Origin: Formosa algae
Lineage (GTDB): Bacteria; Bacteroidota; Bacteroidia; Flavobacteriales; Flavobacteriaceae
Reading direction: 5' to 3'
Assembly (NCBI RefSeq): GCF_001439665.1
Contig: NZ_LMAK01000014.1
Span: 211,780 to 275,779, forward strand
DNA: 64,000 nt
The notes under the pieces are model-generated. The model did no database searches, had not been told where the DNA came from, and worked only from the letters and a program-made list of their open reading frames with translations. This document shows, piece by piece, positions 42,183 to 52,645 of this stretch (positions within the stretch are counted from its first letter, which is position 1; the number at the start of each line of letters is the position of its first letter). Position numbers and translations under genes: made by a program.

Positions 42183-42992
42183 CTATGCTTTTAAAACTTT
42201 AAGTGTTGTTTTTTGTACAATACAATCTGTAATTGCATCCCAAAGTGCAATTCTTTTTTCTAAAGCGTGTTTAGCCACAGTTAAGGTTTCTTCCCATTTT
42301 TGGTCGTCGTCTTTACAAAGTTCAGCAACCATTTTTAACGATAATGGGCCGTGCTCGTCACCATCTAATTCAATATGACGTTGTAAATAATAGATGAGTT
42401 TATTATACGAATTATGCTCAGATCCCGAATGTTTTAAAATTTCAATAAACATATCCGGAATAACATCTTCACGCCCAAATGTAAAGGCAGAAGCCACAAC
42501 GTGTGCCTTGTTACTAGCTATAGCGTCAAAAGAAAATGTTACAAAATCTGAAACTCTGCGATCTAAGTCAATCGTTTCTAAAGCAGTCGCTACCGATTGT
42601 CCAGTTTCTATTTGTTTAATAAATCCTTCTATTTTAGAGGTTTGTGCTTGAGCTTGTACCATCGCATCTAGATACATCTCAAAATGACTTTTAGGTTCTC
42701 CTAATTCGTTAACATCACTTTCTTCGCCTAATACAATTTCATTTATAAATCTAGAAAGCGTTGCGTTTTTGGATGGAATCCAAGGTGTTTGTACGTGTGT
42801 AAGCTGAATTTGTAATTGTTTTAAAAGCGACATAAAATCCCATACGGCATAGACATGGTGTTCCATAAAAATTTTAATATCTTCTATGGTCTCCAAACTG
42901 CTGTACAGTTTGTGATTTTTTAGTTGATGTCTTAAATCAGAAATTTCTGTTTCTATGAAAGATATACGAGCTTGAGTATCTATTTGATGCAT
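42183..42992 (-). CDS. DUF3050 family protein (heme-oxygenase-like helical fold)
   Basis: A 269-residue all-helical cytoplasmic protein with the DUF3050 pattern: [35 protein letters not shown] near the N-terminus, [22 protein letters not shown], and a C-terminal [18 protein letters not shown] block. The conserved His, Glu and Asp positions recall heme-oxygenase-like diiron folds. Reaction unknown. Monocistronic. Confidence 0.85.
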   Translation of the reverse strand: MHQIDTQARISFIETEISDLRHQLKNHKLYSSLETIEDIKIFMEHHVYAVWDFMSLLKQLQIQLTHVQTPWIPSKNATLSRFINEIVLGEESDVNELGEPKSHFEMYLDAMVQAQAQTSKIEGFIKQIETGQSVATALETIDLDRRVSDFVTFSFDAIASNKAHVVASAFTFGREDVIPDMFIEILKHSGSEHNSYNKLIYYLQRHIELDGDEHGPLSLKMVAELCKDDDQKWEETLTVAKHALEKRIALWDAITDCIVQKTTLKVLKA

Positions 42993-43226
42993 GAAAATTT
43001 GAGTTTAATCTTGTAATTAAACGTGTAAATAACGCCTTCCAATGGGATTTATACAAGTTTAAAAATGTTAAATAAATATCAAAATTAAGCTCGTTATTAA
43101 CAAGAAAGAAGAATTTAAATCCTACACCTTAAGTATGAGTAGGTTATCGTGCACTCCATTGCAATGAAGAGTTTATAGGATGTAATTAACTTGTATTATT
43201 TCGAGATCAATGCACTTAATATTCAA

Positions 43227-44195
43227 TTAAAGCGTATACACATCATGAGTTTTTGCTATTTTAAATCCGTTATGAATGATGGATCTTGTAGCTTCACTTA
43301 ATGGATCTAAAGCAGGATTTGTATGGTTAAAATGAATGAAAATAATTTTATTTTTATCCTCTACACTTAAATTTTTAAAATGCTCAAGACTTTCAATAAC
43401 AAACGGATGTGGAATTTGAGATATGTCTCTTGTATTCATTTCAAGTCCGCTATAAAAAGTCGCGTCTAAAAAGGCATAATCTACTTTTTTTATCTCTTCT
43501 TTAATATCCTTTTCCCAAACTCTCCATTTATTAATATCTGGAATGAACAACGCTGTTTTGTTTGGGCCTTTAATTTTATATCCTACGGTTTCAGAGTATT
43601 CATCTCTATGTGTGACTAAAAATGGAATAACCTCTATAGAATTTGATAGCTTAACAGGTTCTTCAGCAACCATTGTATTTAAAATGATATTTTGCCGATT
43701 TACAAGCTGACTCCATGGTCCGTTGTTGCTTAAATAATCTTTCATTCTGGGCATAACAAATACTGGTAATCCCTTAGCATCTATAGACTCTTTTCCAAAA
43801 TACATGAGTCCAGAGTAGTGTCCAGTATGTGCATGTGTTAAAAAAATACCATCTACAATTTCTTTCTTACTTTTTGGCTCGTATTGGGTAAGCCATTTCA
43901 TTTGTGTAACAATATCTGGAGAAGCATCAAATAAATATGTTTTGTCATTTCCAGCGTCTATTAAACCTAAAGATGTGATTTTTCGATTCGGGTCTGGATT
44001 ATCGAATAGATCTTTACAACAGTCTTTGGTACAGCCCATTTGCGGAGAGCCCGCATCTTGAATAGTCCCCAAAACAACGATAGAAGTTTGGTCTATACTA
44101 AATATAGAATCTGCTTCAGCAGAGGGATTAATTGATTTCTTCCCTGTACAGGAAGTAAGAAGGATTAATATAAAAAGGATGTGATATGTCTTCAT
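43227..44195 (-). CDS. PqqB-like metallo-beta-lactamase-fold lipoprotein
   Basis: A lipid-anchored (LLTSC, Cys16) hydrolase of 322 residues. The opening VVLGTIQDAGSPQMGCTKDCC with its cysteines and the FLTHAHTGHYSGL metal motif are those of PqqB-type proteins. In the motif HxHxGH the usual Asp is Gly, as occurs in this subgroup. Later FIHFNHTNPALDP supplies another ligand region. PqqB acts in cofactor synthesis, but a lipoprotein form alone, without other pqq genes, is more likely a periplasmic hydrolase of unknown substrate. Confidence 0.85.
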   Translation of the reverse strand: MKTYHILFILILLTSCTGKKSINPSAEADSIFSIDQTSIVVLGTIQDAGSPQMGCTKDCCKDLFDNPDPNRKITSLGLIDAGNDKTYLFDASPDIVTQMKWLTQYEPKSKKEIVDGIFLTHAHTGHYSGLMYFGKESIDAKGLPVFVMPRMKDYLSNNGPWSQLVNRQNIILNTMVAEEPVKLSNSIEVIPFLVTHRDEYSETVGYKIKGPNKTALFIPDINKWRVWEKDIKEEIKKVDYAFLDATFYSGLEMNTRDISQIPHPFVIESLEHFKNLSVEDKNKIIFIHFNHTNPALDPLSEATRSIIHNGFKIAKTHDVYTL

Positions 44196-44257
44196 TTTTG
44201 TTTTTTTGAGGGAACCAATAGTTTGGCTTTATTGTACTGTTTTGTCTCGCATATCAA

Positions 44258-44776
44258 TCAGGAGATGTAATATTCTAAATAGGGAAGGGCATTACATTCT
44301 ATTTTGGCAATATAAACCTCACAAAACTTAGGATTTGTTTTTATGTTTTCAGAGGTTTGATTACCAGTAATTTGATATCCTGAATTACCTTTAAGATACG
44401 AAATTTCTGTGAAAAAAGCACTAAAAGATGACGTGATAATTTTAGGTTTTTCTTCACTTGTATCTGAGTTTATTTTTGTTTCAGAATAAAGGTAGGTAGC
44501 ACCGTTTTGCTCTTTAAAATTTATAGATTCTAGTGTTGTTGATTTTAATTCAAGACGTTTTTTATGATAGAGGTCTTTAGAAAGGGCATTTCTTTTTAAA
44601 TTAAAGTCTAACAGATACGATTCGTATTCTAAATTGTTGCTTATTTTTATTGTTAGGGACTTAAAGATACTAAGAAACAATGCAGAAATATCTGTACTAG
44701 GAGAATTCGTGTTTTGAGCCGTAACATTTACAATACATAGCCAAAAGCCAAGTATAAATGCTTGTATGTTTATCAT
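44258..44776 (-). CDS. Secreted hypothetical protein, 172 aa
   Basis: A signal peptide (ends NVTAQ) precedes a mature part with no family I know. A long polar helix (KRNALSKDLYHKKRLELK) follows an N-terminal strand pair. The gene lies 62 nt upstream of the PqqB-like lipoprotein on the same strand and could be co-transcribed. Only export can be claimed. Confidence 0.6.
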   Translation of the reverse strand: MINIQAFILGFWLCIVNVTAQNTNSPSTDISALFLSIFKSLTIKISNNLEYESYLLDFNLKRNALSKDLYHKKRLELKSTTLESINFKEQNGATYLYSETKINSDTSEEKPKIITSSFSAFFTEISYLKGNSGYQITGNQTSENIKTNPKFCEVYIAKIECNALPYLEYYIS

Positions 44777-45022
44777 GTTTAGTGAGGTTAAGTCTTCAGT
44801 TATTTGGGGATAATTGATACTTATAAGTTGTAAAAATAGGAATTTTTTACAATAAGCAATAAATCTTTAAGTTTTCTTCTTTGATTGTTAGTTTTTATTC
44901 AATTTATATTAAAAGTGAATTTATATACGAACTGGAATAGATTCAGAATTTTAGATCTCTAGAACGCTTATGCTGTAGTGTATAACAAGTTTAAGGAGAT
45001 AAAAAATGAAGAGGACTAGTAT

Positions 45023-45406
45023 TTAAAAATCATCATTTATTTCTACCCAATATCCGTTTGGATCTTGAAAATAGACTTGTTTAATACCATCTTTTCTAAC
45101 ATAATCTTTATTTGGTGTATCTAACCAATCCGTATACTCAATATTAAGCGCGTTTAAATGCGATACAAATAAGGAAACATTAGCTGTAGTTAATGCAAAA
45201 TGTACTGCTTTATTGGTTTTAATTTCAGCATTTGGTCTGGGGATTAAATGCAGCTGTTTATTTTCTCCTAAAGACAACCATCGGGTTTTAGAGTTAGATG
45301 CCGTGTTTTTAATCTCTTTTAGGTACAGCACTTTTTTGTAAAATTGAACTGCTTCATCGACATCTTTTACAGAAAGTGCAATATGATTGAAAGAAAAAGT
45401 AAGCAT
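45023..45406 (-). CDS. VOC family (glyoxalase-fold) protein
   Basis: A compact 127-residue vicinal-oxygen-chelate domain: FSFNHIALSVKDVDEAVQFYKKVLYL at the start, HLIPRPNAE in the middle, VHFALTTANVSLFVSHLNAL, and VYFQDPNGYWVEIND at the end. The His (start), His (middle) and Glu (end) are likely metal ligands. No hint of substrate, and not obviously in an operon. Confidence 0.88.
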   Translation of the reverse strand: MLTFSFNHIALSVKDVDEAVQFYKKVLYLKEIKNTASNSKTRWLSLGENKQLHLIPRPNAEIKTNKAVHFALTTANVSLFVSHLNALNIEYTDWLDTPNKDYVRKDGIKQVYFQDPNGYWVEINDDF

Positions 45407-45529
45407 ATTTTATTATTTTTTGAGATTCAAATATCTATAATAAATTTATAATATCAAGATTTAAAGTTAAGAATCAGACTGTAAGCATTGTATGCTCTAG
45501 ATTATTTAAATGTCATTTTTATAAACTAA

Positions 45530-45574
45530 AAACAAGCCTAATCATCTTAATTGTATGATGATTTTAGACTTGTC
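45530..45574 (-). terminator. Probable terminator of the nitroreductase gene
   Basis: On the minus strand ACAAGTCTAAAATCATC pairs imperfectly with GATGATTAGGCTTGT across a 10-nt loop and is followed by TTTTT. It lies about 40 nt after the stop at 45612. Confidence 0.6.
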
Positions 45575-45611
45575 TTCTAAATTATAATATATAAGATCTG
45601 CTGTTACAAAA

Positions 45612-46289
45612 TTAAATGTCTGTAAAGATCTCTGTTTTTGGTAATCTAGATTTTGGTAAATCGGCATTAAAATCAGTATCTGCTCTAAAACCAACACCAA
45701 CCATAACGGTTGCAGTATATCCTTTTGCTCTTAAACCAAATTCTTCGTCTAGTGCTTTCATATCTATTCCTTCCATGGGTACAGTATCTATACCTAAAGC
45801 AGCAGTACCTAGTAAAAAGTTACCAATATTTAAATATACTTGTTTTTCCATCCAGTGCTGTGCATCTTTAAGATCGTATTTATGGATGTTAGTAAATAAC
45901 TGTTTTGCTCCTAAGTTCTGCGCTTTATATTCCGGTGTAGCAAAACGTCCGTCTTCGTCTTCAATATGGGTTACATGCTCAAGATAGTCGTTTGAGATTT
46001 CTGTTTTGGCACAAAATAATATTACGTGAGACGCATCTAAAACTTTAGGTTCGTTAAAGCTGAAAAAACCTTGTGTTCCTTTTGCTAATCTCTTTTTCCC
46101 TGCTTCTGTTTTTGCAATAATAAAATGCCAAGGTTGTGAATTAATAGACGAGGCACTCATTTGTAAAAGCGTTTTTATATCGTTTTCTTGTTCTGAAGAT
46201 AATTTTTTAGACCCATCAAAAGCCTTAACAGTATATCTCCAGTTTAAAATGTCTGAAATATTAATCTCATTGTGTGGTTTTGAACTCAT
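45612..46289 (-). CDS. NAD(P)H-dependent nitroreductase family oxidoreductase
   Basis: A 225-residue FMN protein of the NfsB-like group. It opens with WRYTVKAFDGSKKL. The FMN site is in MSASSINSQPWHFIIAKTEAGK, and ALGIDTVPMEGIDMKALDEEF is the C-terminal signature region. Such enzymes reduce nitro compounds and quinones with NAD(P)H. No partner gene is nearby; substrate open. Confidence 0.92.
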   Translation of the reverse strand: MSSKPHNEINISDILNWRYTVKAFDGSKKLSSEQENDIKTLLQMSASSINSQPWHFIIAKTEAGKKRLAKGTQGFFSFNEPKVLDASHVILFCAKTEISNDYLEHVTHIEDEDGRFATPEYKAQNLGAKQLFTNIHKYDLKDAQHWMEKQVYLNIGNFLLGTAALGIDTVPMEGIDMKALDEEFGLRAKGYTATVMVGVGFRADTDFNADLPKSRLPKTEIFTDI

Positions 46290-46416
46290 AGGAATATATT
46301 TTACTTTATACTATATTAATTATAGTCACAAACTTAAGTATAGTTGTTTGGTTTTGCAATAACGGTCAAAAAGGATAGTATCAAAAAACAAGTGTAAATA
46401 ATTGAATTTTAGATTT

Positions 46417-47529
46417 CTATTCAAAAATTGGAATTAAAAAATTTGATTTGTAATCTTTTGGTTTACTGTTTAAATTGGAGAATACCTTACAGTATGCCTT
46501 TAGCTGATGTCCTCGGTTTAAAATCTTAATATTTGGCTCGAACACCGTTTTATAATAATAATTAGACTGATTATTTAATAATCCGCCTTTCTTTTTAATA
46601 TAGGAATAAAGGGTGTGTATTACAGCATTCTCTTCAGCATATATAAAATTTGTTTTGCCACGATATAGTTTTATTGGTAAAATGTGTTCATCTGCGGTGT
46701 AGGCATAATCTATATAATTATGAAGCATTTCGTGGGCAATAGAAACGGGTAATCCTTCCGTCATATGCAATTCGTAATTTTTCCAAGGATTAGATGCGTT
46801 ATAAATGGGTTTAGAACCTAAATCTGATTGCCCCAATATATTAATATCATGAATATTAATTACCGAAATATTATTCCACTGAGCTATAGGTGGATTCGTG
46901 TTAGGCAAAGTGCCACGATACATAAAAATGGTATTGTTAGACGATATATAAGCAGGATTATCGTTAAAAGCTATCCAAAATTTTTGATTGGCATTCACTA
47001 ACGGTACAAATGCAGGAGCATCGGTTATATAAGTTTTGGTAGCGCTTATAAGTTTCTCATACAATTCCGGATACCTTTCTTGTAGTATAATGATGCTTCT
47101 AATGGCATAATATACATTTTTCTGATCTATCGCTTGATCTTGTTTGGTCGTGATTATAAAATCGCCATAAGTGTAAAAATGAGCTTTCCAAGTCAGGTGA
47201 TCTAATTTATCGGGATACCAGTTATTGTAAGTGCCAAATAAGCCTGTGTCGTTCGGGAATTTACGTCCTAAATACTGTAGTTTTTTTGTATTAATAGGAA
47301 TCTCAATGTCAGAAGTTAACACATCTTGTTTAATTGCTTGAGCGACCAATTTAGAAAGTTCTGAATCTATGGCTTCTAAACTTAAAGGCTTTTGATTAAA
47401 ATCTGAAGCGGTTGTTATCCAACTTAAGTCATGTTTATCAAGATTTAAACGTGTGGTACTAGGTTTGTCTTGCGCGCAAGCCGTTGTTAACATAAAAAGA
47501 CTTAAGCAAACAACCCAAACAGATTTCAT
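46417..47529 (-). CDS. Lipoprotein with HExxH metallopeptidase motif
   Basis: A 370-residue protein with a lipobox (LTTAC, Cys18) and a zinc-peptidase-type HEMLH motif at 266-270, inside SIAHEMLHNYIDYAYT. The third ligand is likely the Glu in YAEENAVIHTLY about 25-35 residues on, giving a gluzincin-like arrangement. The rest is not familiar to me. It is 9 nt downstream of a secreted protein gene, probably co-transcribed. A lipid-anchored periplasmic peptidase is the best guess; loss of activity cannot be excluded. Confidence 0.7.
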   Translation of the reverse strand: MKSVWVVCLSLFMLTTACAQDKPSTTRLNLDKHDLSWITTASDFNQKPLSLEAIDSELSKLVAQAIKQDVLTSDIEIPINTKKLQYLGRKFPNDTGLFGTYNNWYPDKLDHLTWKAHFYTYGDFIITTKQDQAIDQKNVYYAIRSIIILQERYPELYEKLISATKTYITDAPAFVPLVNANQKFWIAFNDNPAYISSNNTIFMYRGTLPNTNPPIAQWNNISVINIHDINILGQSDLGSKPIYNASNPWKNYELHMTEGLPVSIAHEMLHNYIDYAYTADEHILPIKLYRGKTNFIYAEENAVIHTLYSYIKKKGGLLNNQSNYYYKTVFEPNIKILNRGHQLKAYCKVFSNLNSKPKDYKSNFLIPIFE

Positions 47530-47538
47530 AAGTATAGC

Positions 47539-48303
47539 TTATTTCGTGATGATGTAATGCGCCATATCTACACCAGTATTTCCAGTTACACTATCGTAAG
47601 CATATATAATGACTTCGTAATCTCCGGTTTTTTCTAGTTTTAAATCGCCTTCAAATATATTTGTTGTGACAAAATCCAGAGGGACTTCAGACATTATTTC
47701 ATTTTTTAATTTCACAATGGCTTTCACTTCAATTTGCTCAGAATTCCACATTCCACCTTCATTAATTGGGCAGCCACACATCATTACAACTTTAGCTTTT
47801 AGCTTTAAAGGCTCAGCTTTTATAGATTTTAGGGACATGTTTTTAGTGCTGTCTGGAGATTGAATATCGACTAAAAATCCTGGGATTTCAAGAACAACAC
47901 CTTCACCCAAAACATCTTTTCCTGGAATTAACCACATGTCTGTGCTCGCACTAACTCTAGCGTTTTCATCTGCTATAGTCGAGTAGACTTCAATAGTAAT
48001 AAATACTGGTTCGTTAATATCTATAGTAGCTAAAAACTTGGCTGTTTTGTCATCTGTAATACGCATACCTCGCGTATAAGGTGTTTTCATGATTAGATCT
48101 GTACTACCAGTTGAACCTTCAGTTTTACCTTGAGCTAAAATAGCATTGGTCATTTTATTTCTTATAATCACTTCAGCGCCTCCTAAAGACGATCCAATAA
48201 ATTTGGCATCTTTAGCTTTTGCTCTCACTATAATTTTAGTATCTGTGGCAAAAGCGGAAAGGTTAATTAAAAATATAAAGCAAGCGGCTAATATGTATTT
48301 CAT
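47539..48303 (-). CDS. Secreted beta-rich protein, 254 aa
   Basis: A signal peptide (ends LSAFA) is followed by strands that look like an Ig-like or transthyretin-like domain (KIIVRAKAKDAKFIGSSLGGAEVIIRNK) and a second such unit ending EKTGDYEVIIYAYDSVTGNTG. A Cys pair occurs in VVMMCGCPINEGGMW. I do not recognise the family. It heads the pair with the HExxH lipoprotein and might be its carrier or substrate. Confidence 0.65.
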   Translation of the reverse strand: MKYILAACFIFLINLSAFATDTKIIVRAKAKDAKFIGSSLGGAEVIIRNKMTNAILAQGKTEGSTGSTDLIMKTPYTRGMRITDDKTAKFLATIDINEPVFITIEVYSTIADENARVSASTDMWLIPGKDVLGEGVVLEIPGFLVDIQSPDSTKNMSLKSIKAEPLKLKAKVVMMCGCPINEGGMWNSEQIEVKAIVKLKNEIMSEVPLDFVTTNIFEGDLKLEKTGDYEVIIYAYDSVTGNTGVDMAHYIITK

Positions 48304-48472
48304 GAGTTTTTAAGGTATAAAGATGAGTAAATCTGCTATTACAAATATAACAGTTTTATTAGAGATGAAGTGGTGTAAGAGCAACGATTAGAGGCCGAAA
48401 ACAGATTAAGACGCCCTTAATTTGAATACTTTACTCATGATTATTCTTTGAAGTGTATGATAATTTTACGTA

Positions 48473-49084
48473 CTAATATTGTTTTTTAGGTTTAAGAATC
48501 CCAATCATTTGACCTAAACCAATCCCTATATACGAGCTGTCTTTATTTAAAATAAGTAGGGGCGATACGGTAAAACCATAGAATCTGGATATCGGAAATT
48601 CTATTTTAGGATTTAGTATAAAACTGGCCGTGGAATGTTTTCTGTAATTCCAAGTATAGTTTTCTGAAAGAAATGCGCTATCTGTGTATTGCCAATTTTC
48701 TGGTTGTCTTATTATGGTATAACCTGCACCTACAGAAAGGTTCAGCCTTATGGTACCGCTGTTATTAAGGTTGTAGATTTTACCAACTCCCATTTGAATA
48801 GTCTCTAGCTGATCGTATGGATTTTCAAAACCAAATGAAAAAAGACCACCTAAACCAGATGAATAATCTTTTGGCTGCGATTTAGGTGTTCTAATATGTC
48901 CTGTATATCCTAGTTTAAAGGAATAGGTTTGATTGTATACATAATTTAAATTTAGATTCATGCCGATATAATTTCCAAAATTGATTTCACCAGAAGTATA
49001 TATACTATGCTGATTGGCGAATTGCGCATGCGCCCTATTGAAAAATAGGCCACTAATTAAAATGATGTACACACGTATTTTCAT
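48473..49084 (-). CDS. Secreted outer-membrane beta-barrel-like protein
   Basis: A 203-residue exported protein (signal peptide ends AHAQ). Alternating hydrophobic and polar strands with Gly/Tyr turns (YNQTYSFKLGYTGHIRT, TIRLNLSVGAGYTII, SRFYGFTVSPLLIL) fit a small eight-strand porin-like barrel. It has no lipobox and is monocistronic. No substrate or partner is suggested by context. Confidence 0.65.
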   Translation of the reverse strand: MKIRVYIILISGLFFNRAHAQFANQHSIYTSGEINFGNYIGMNLNLNYVYNQTYSFKLGYTGHIRTPKSQPKDYSSGLGGLFSFGFENPYDQLETIQMGVGKIYNLNNSGTIRLNLSVGAGYTIIRQPENWQYTDSAFLSENYTWNYRKHSTASFILNPKIEFPISRFYGFTVSPLLILNKDSSYIGIGLGQMIGILKPKKQY

Positions 49085-49218
49085 GAATTTTAAAATTTGG
49101 GGGCTTTAAAACAATAAATATTTAAATTAGAAAAAAGATACTATTTATAGCGGTTAAGATGTGTAATGTTTTCGTTATATTTTTATAATTCTGATAGTAT
49201 AAGTGTAAATGAAAACCA

Positions 49219-49728
49219 TTAAGGCACCGCAATGATATACTTGTTTGCTAAAGCAGTGTCTTGCCAAAAGGCGAGATCGAATGTCCAATATGGAGTGTCT
49301 TCATATAAGGTATGATAATGCCCCCAAGAATATTGAAACGCATAGGTTTGTTGTGTGTTTTCAAGATGTATAGTGCCAAAAAGATAAGCCGTTGTGGTAC
49401 CGCTAACACGCCCGGTATGGAGTTCTGATTTGTCTATAGTAATTTCTGTACCGATAGGGATTTCGGCAATAATTTCCAATCCCGAATCCATTCCAAAGGT
49501 ATTACCATCTTCTAAATGGTAACTATAATCTGCATGTATAGGTGTATCGGGATCTTTTAGAATTTGGATATGTCGTTTTGTAGTGAGTTTTTTGTTTACA
49601 ATCTCCACAAATGGTTCTTCCTTAGAGACATCTTTATATTTAGGTGTACTTAAAGTATAGAAAAAAATAACCATAACGCTTAGACCACAAACCAAAAGGA
49701 TAATAGAGACAATGAGGATTTTTTTCAT
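49219..49728 (-). CDS. Membrane-anchored hypothetical protein, 169 aa
   Basis: One N-terminal helix (residues 4-28, ILIVSIILLVCGLSVMVIFFYTL) anchors a periplasmic domain. The mature domain is beta-rich with a conserved-looking YSWGHYHTL near the end. I do not know the family. The next gene upstream (49778-50371) has the same one-helix-plus-periplasmic-domain design and is 49 nt away, so they probably form an operon. Their domains do not look alike. Confidence 0.6.
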   Translation of the reverse strand: MKKILIVSIILLVCGLSVMVIFFYTLSTPKYKDVSKEEPFVEIVNKKLTTKRHIQILKDPDTPIHADYSYHLEDGNTFGMDSGLEIIAEIPIGTEITIDKSELHTGRVSGTTTAYLFGTIHLENTQQTYAFQYSWGHYHTLYEDTPYWTFDLAFWQDTALANKYIIAVP

Positions 49729-49777
49729 ACTTATTATATTATTAAGCTATTTTGGATGTTTGTTTATCATTTTATGG

Positions 49778-50371
49778 TTAGTCTGCAATCTTCATTAATT
49801 CAATATACAATTGATCTAAAAACATTTGTTGATTAGCATCTTCACTAAAATAACGTTGATAACTGACACTACACGATTCAATATCGGCAAGATTATTTTT
49901 ATTACAAGACCAGTCGTTTGCATCTTTTACAGTTATACTTAAACTGTTACTACAGCTTTGCCACTGTTTAGAGAAAGGTGTTTCTTGGTCTGCAGCTAAT
50001 GCGCTAAAATCTGCATTAACGGTATAACCCGTCATGTCTGTATTAAAAAACTTATAAATAGAAGTAATTGGTACGCCTCCCCAATTGATATAGTTGCCTT
50101 TTTCAAACGAAAGTTCTGTAATATCTGCTTCTTTAAGTAATTTGTCTTGCTCCATTTTTTGCCAGAAATAGCGTTGTTTATATCGTATTGTCGTGCCTTT
50201 TGGTATGTTTAGGTGTTTAATAATTATGGGCGCTTTGGTTATATAAAACGGACTTTTATCGACAGTATGTGTAGAATACATGGATGCCGATGCTTTAAGA
50301 TAGGCGTAAAAGTAACCTCCAACTATGAGTATAAGTACTCCTAATATAATCAGTATCTTTTTTGTATTCAT
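49778..50371 (-). CDS. Membrane-anchored hypothetical protein, 197 aa
   Basis: An N-terminal helix (residues 5-26) is followed by an extracytoplasmic domain, with the KGTTIRYKQRYFWQKMEQDKLL segment and three cysteines, Cys138 (WQSCSNSL), Cys154 (WSCNKNN) and Cys166 (IESCSVSYQ). The cysteines suggest disulfides. It is upstream of the other anchored protein. No known domain recognised. Confidence 0.6.
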   Translation of the reverse strand: MNTKKILIILGVLILIVGGYFYAYLKASASMYSTHTVDKSPFYITKAPIIIKHLNIPKGTTIRYKQRYFWQKMEQDKLLKEADITELSFEKGNYINWGGVPITSIYKFFNTDMTGYTVNADFSALAADQETPFSKQWQSCSNSLSITVKDANDWSCNKNNLADIESCSVSYQRYFSEDANQQMFLDQLYIELMKIAD

Positions 50372-50547
50372 TGGTTATAGATGTCTTACTTTTAATTTAG
50401 ATAACCTCTATCTGCTGTAAAAATGTCGTTAAATTTTTATAAAAGTAGTTTAGATTTAACAGTTAAATATACACAATTACCCTAATCACATGTAAAGATT
50501 CGTAGACTTACAGTGATTTTCTCTAAAGATAAAGCTTCGGTGATAAC

Positions 50548-50589
50548 AAAAAAAAGCTTACACCATCGTCATGTTGATGGTGTAAGCTT
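50548..50589 (-). terminator. Strong terminator of the beta-helix lipoprotein gene
   Basis: A 14-bp perfect stem (AAGCTTACACCATC at 50554-50567, its complement at 50576-50589), 8-nt loop, then six T on the minus strand. Confidence 0.93.
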
Positions 50590-50670
50590 ATTATGATATT
50601 GTTGGAGAGATAATTGCTAGGAGAAGTAACTCTGGAATTCTTTACCAACTGCTAATTACTATTTTAAATA

Positions 50671-52233
50671 TTATCGTCCGCCATTATCTCCTGTAGGACC
50701 TAAATCGCCACCAATTTGTGTTACGGTGCTATTTACAGTAAATTCATTTCCAGTGTCACTTCCGCCAGTATATGTTCCTGAAGTGTAAAGTCCGTTAACT
50801 TCTGTTCCATTACTTACAGTTCCTCCTGTATAGATTTTGTAGGTTGTTCCCGTTACTAATTTTGCATTAGAGTAAATTATAGTATTTACTTTATAAGGCA
50901 CTAGATAAGTTAGGGCTTCTGTTCCATCTTCAGACTGAATATTTAATAGTGAATTGGCGCTTGTTCCATCAAAAACAACTGTGTTTTGTGTACTTACACT
51001 TGTTGTTGGAAAAGAAGAGTTTAAAGCTAGTCCTAAAATAGTTCCTCCAGTAATTTTAAATGTATTATCGTCGGTATCAAAACTTCCATCAGGTTCATCT
51101 TTTCTAATGGCAATCCCAATGGTTGTTCCTCCTGTAACGGTAATTCCTGTATTACTATCTATAGCATCGTTTAAGGTACTATAAACATAAGTGTTTCCTC
51201 CATTAATGTATAAGTGTCCGATAGCATTAAGGCCATCATCGTAGGCATTAATATTTATAGTTCCGTCGTTTATGGTCATGATACCTTTAGATTCTATTCC
51301 TTCACCTTTAGAGGTTGTGATTGTAAAAGTTCCTCCGTTTATAGTTACGTTAGGTGTGATGGATTCGTCTGGTTCATCTTCATCATCAATATCATAAGAC
51401 GCTGCAATTCCGTCATCAACAGCATTGATGTTAAAAGTACCGTCGTTTATTATAATATATCCTTCTTCACAGTCCATACCATCGCTATCTGCCGTTAAAT
51501 TAAGTGTTCCGCCATCTACAATAATATAATCGTTAGTATGTAGTCCATCAGACGCTGCTTCAGATACGGTGATTGTTCCACTAATTACTCTAATATAATC
51601 ATCGCTTGCAATACCGTGTTTGTATTGTCCTGCTACGTTCAAGGATCCAGAACCACTAAATACTAATTGACCTTCACTAAAAAAGGTGGCTTTTGCATCT
51701 TCATCATCAGGGATATCGCTATAAGTTGCAGCATCGGTTAAGTTGTTTGTCCCTTCTAATATGACAAAAATAGTTTTAGACGATTGAATATTAATCGCTG
51801 GTCCGTCTGTATTGGTGATGCTTAAATCTGTTAATGATAATTTGAATTTTTTATCACTATACATTTTCAGCATACCATCTGTAGTAGTTCCAGAAACTTC
51901 GTAAGCTACTTCTGAAATGGATGAATTTACAGTTACATCTGCACCGTCTTGAGTTATTACTACATCGTCTGGTACGGGATTTGTAACGGTTACCGACGAT
52001 TCTGAAAATACAATTTGTATTGTATTCTCGAAGGTGGCGTTTTCTACTAAATCATCTTCATCTGCTCCATTGTTGTCGGTATCGCCTTCTGGCGTGCCGG
52101 TGGTGTTGGTGTCTGTGATTGTAACATCTTCAGATAATGTAATCGATTCGTTGTTGTCATCACTACTACAAGCTGTAAACATAGCTAATACCATAGTAAA
52201 TAGAGCTGCTTGTTTTAATGTTAAGTACTTCAT
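50671..52233 (-). CDS. Beta-helix lipoprotein with carbohydrate-binding (Cthe_2159-like) domain
   Basis: A 520-residue lipoprotein (AMFTAC, Cys22; Asp-rich spacer). It is rich in repeated short strands such as [21 protein letters not shown] and [21 protein letters not shown], each ending in a D-G-hydrophobic pattern, which is the parallel beta-helix of the Cthe_2159 family, a polysaccharide-binding fold with calcium. It is probably displayed on the outer membrane and binds polymer such as pectin or cellulose. It is followed by a strong terminator. The family match is from pattern recognition. Confidence 0.82.
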   Translation of the reverse strand: MKYLTLKQAALFTMVLAMFTACSSDDNNESITLSEDVTITDTNTTGTPEGDTDNNGADEDDLVENATFENTIQIVFSESSVTVTNPVPDDVVITQDGADVTVNSSISEVAYEVSGTTTDGMLKMYSDKKFKLSLTDLSITNTDGPAINIQSSKTIFVILEGTNNLTDAATYSDIPDDEDAKATFFSEGQLVFSGSGSLNVAGQYKHGIASDDYIRVISGTITVSEAASDGLHTNDYIIVDGGTLNLTADSDGMDCEEGYIIINDGTFNINAVDDGIAASYDIDDEDEPDESITPNVTINGGTFTITTSKGEGIESKGIMTINDGTININAYDDGLNAIGHLYINGGNTYVYSTLNDAIDSNTGITVTGGTTIGIAIRKDEPDGSFDTDDNTFKITGGTILGLALNSSFPTTSVSTQNTVVFDGTSANSLLNIQSEDGTEALTYLVPYKVNTIIYSNAKLVTGTTYKIYTGGTVSNGTEVNGLYTSGTYTGGSDTGNEFTVNSTVTQIGGDLGPTGDNGGR

Positions 52234-52645
52234 AATTCTAATTGTTTTTAATCAACATGTTATTGTTATGCAGAGACATAAACCATTGAACGTTTAAGTA
52301 GCAGATTTTTAATTTGTTTTATATTGTAGGTAGTATAAACTAGACACAAGTATAAAATAACACCACTCAAAAACTTTAAATGTTGTGTTATATTGTCTCA
52401 CTTTCATTGTTTTGTAGTACAAGTATATGAACAAGATGTTATTAAAATGTTACCAATCTGTGAACCCGCTCTATTTTTAAGTGAATAGACCGTATTGTAC
52501 GATGGTTTAAATGGGATAAAATGGTCTTTTTAAAGCGATATGGATTATTGTCTAAAACAGAACCTTAGCGTAACAGTTTTAACTGTTATGAATGACTTTA
52601 AAATCGAAGCATATGGTAAGGCAACTTGCAGAACTTGAATTAGAA
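52234..52645. other. Intergenic region upstream of the beta-helix gene, downstream of hemG
   Basis: 412 nt between two minus-strand genes. It contains a perfect palindrome TAACAGTT-TT-AACTGTTA (52571-52588), which could end the hemG transcript or bind a regulator. On the plus strand short frames around 52585-52660 contain MNDFKIEAYGK, which looks a little like the start of a DUF4248-type protein but breaks off at once. No gene is claimed. Confidence 0.5.
52571..52588. repeat. Perfect 18-nt palindrome
   Basis: TAACAGTT-TT-AACTGTTA, 8-bp arms and 2-nt centre, 58 nt downstream of the hemG stop. No T tract follows on the minus strand, so it is not an obvious terminator. Confidence 0.7.
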
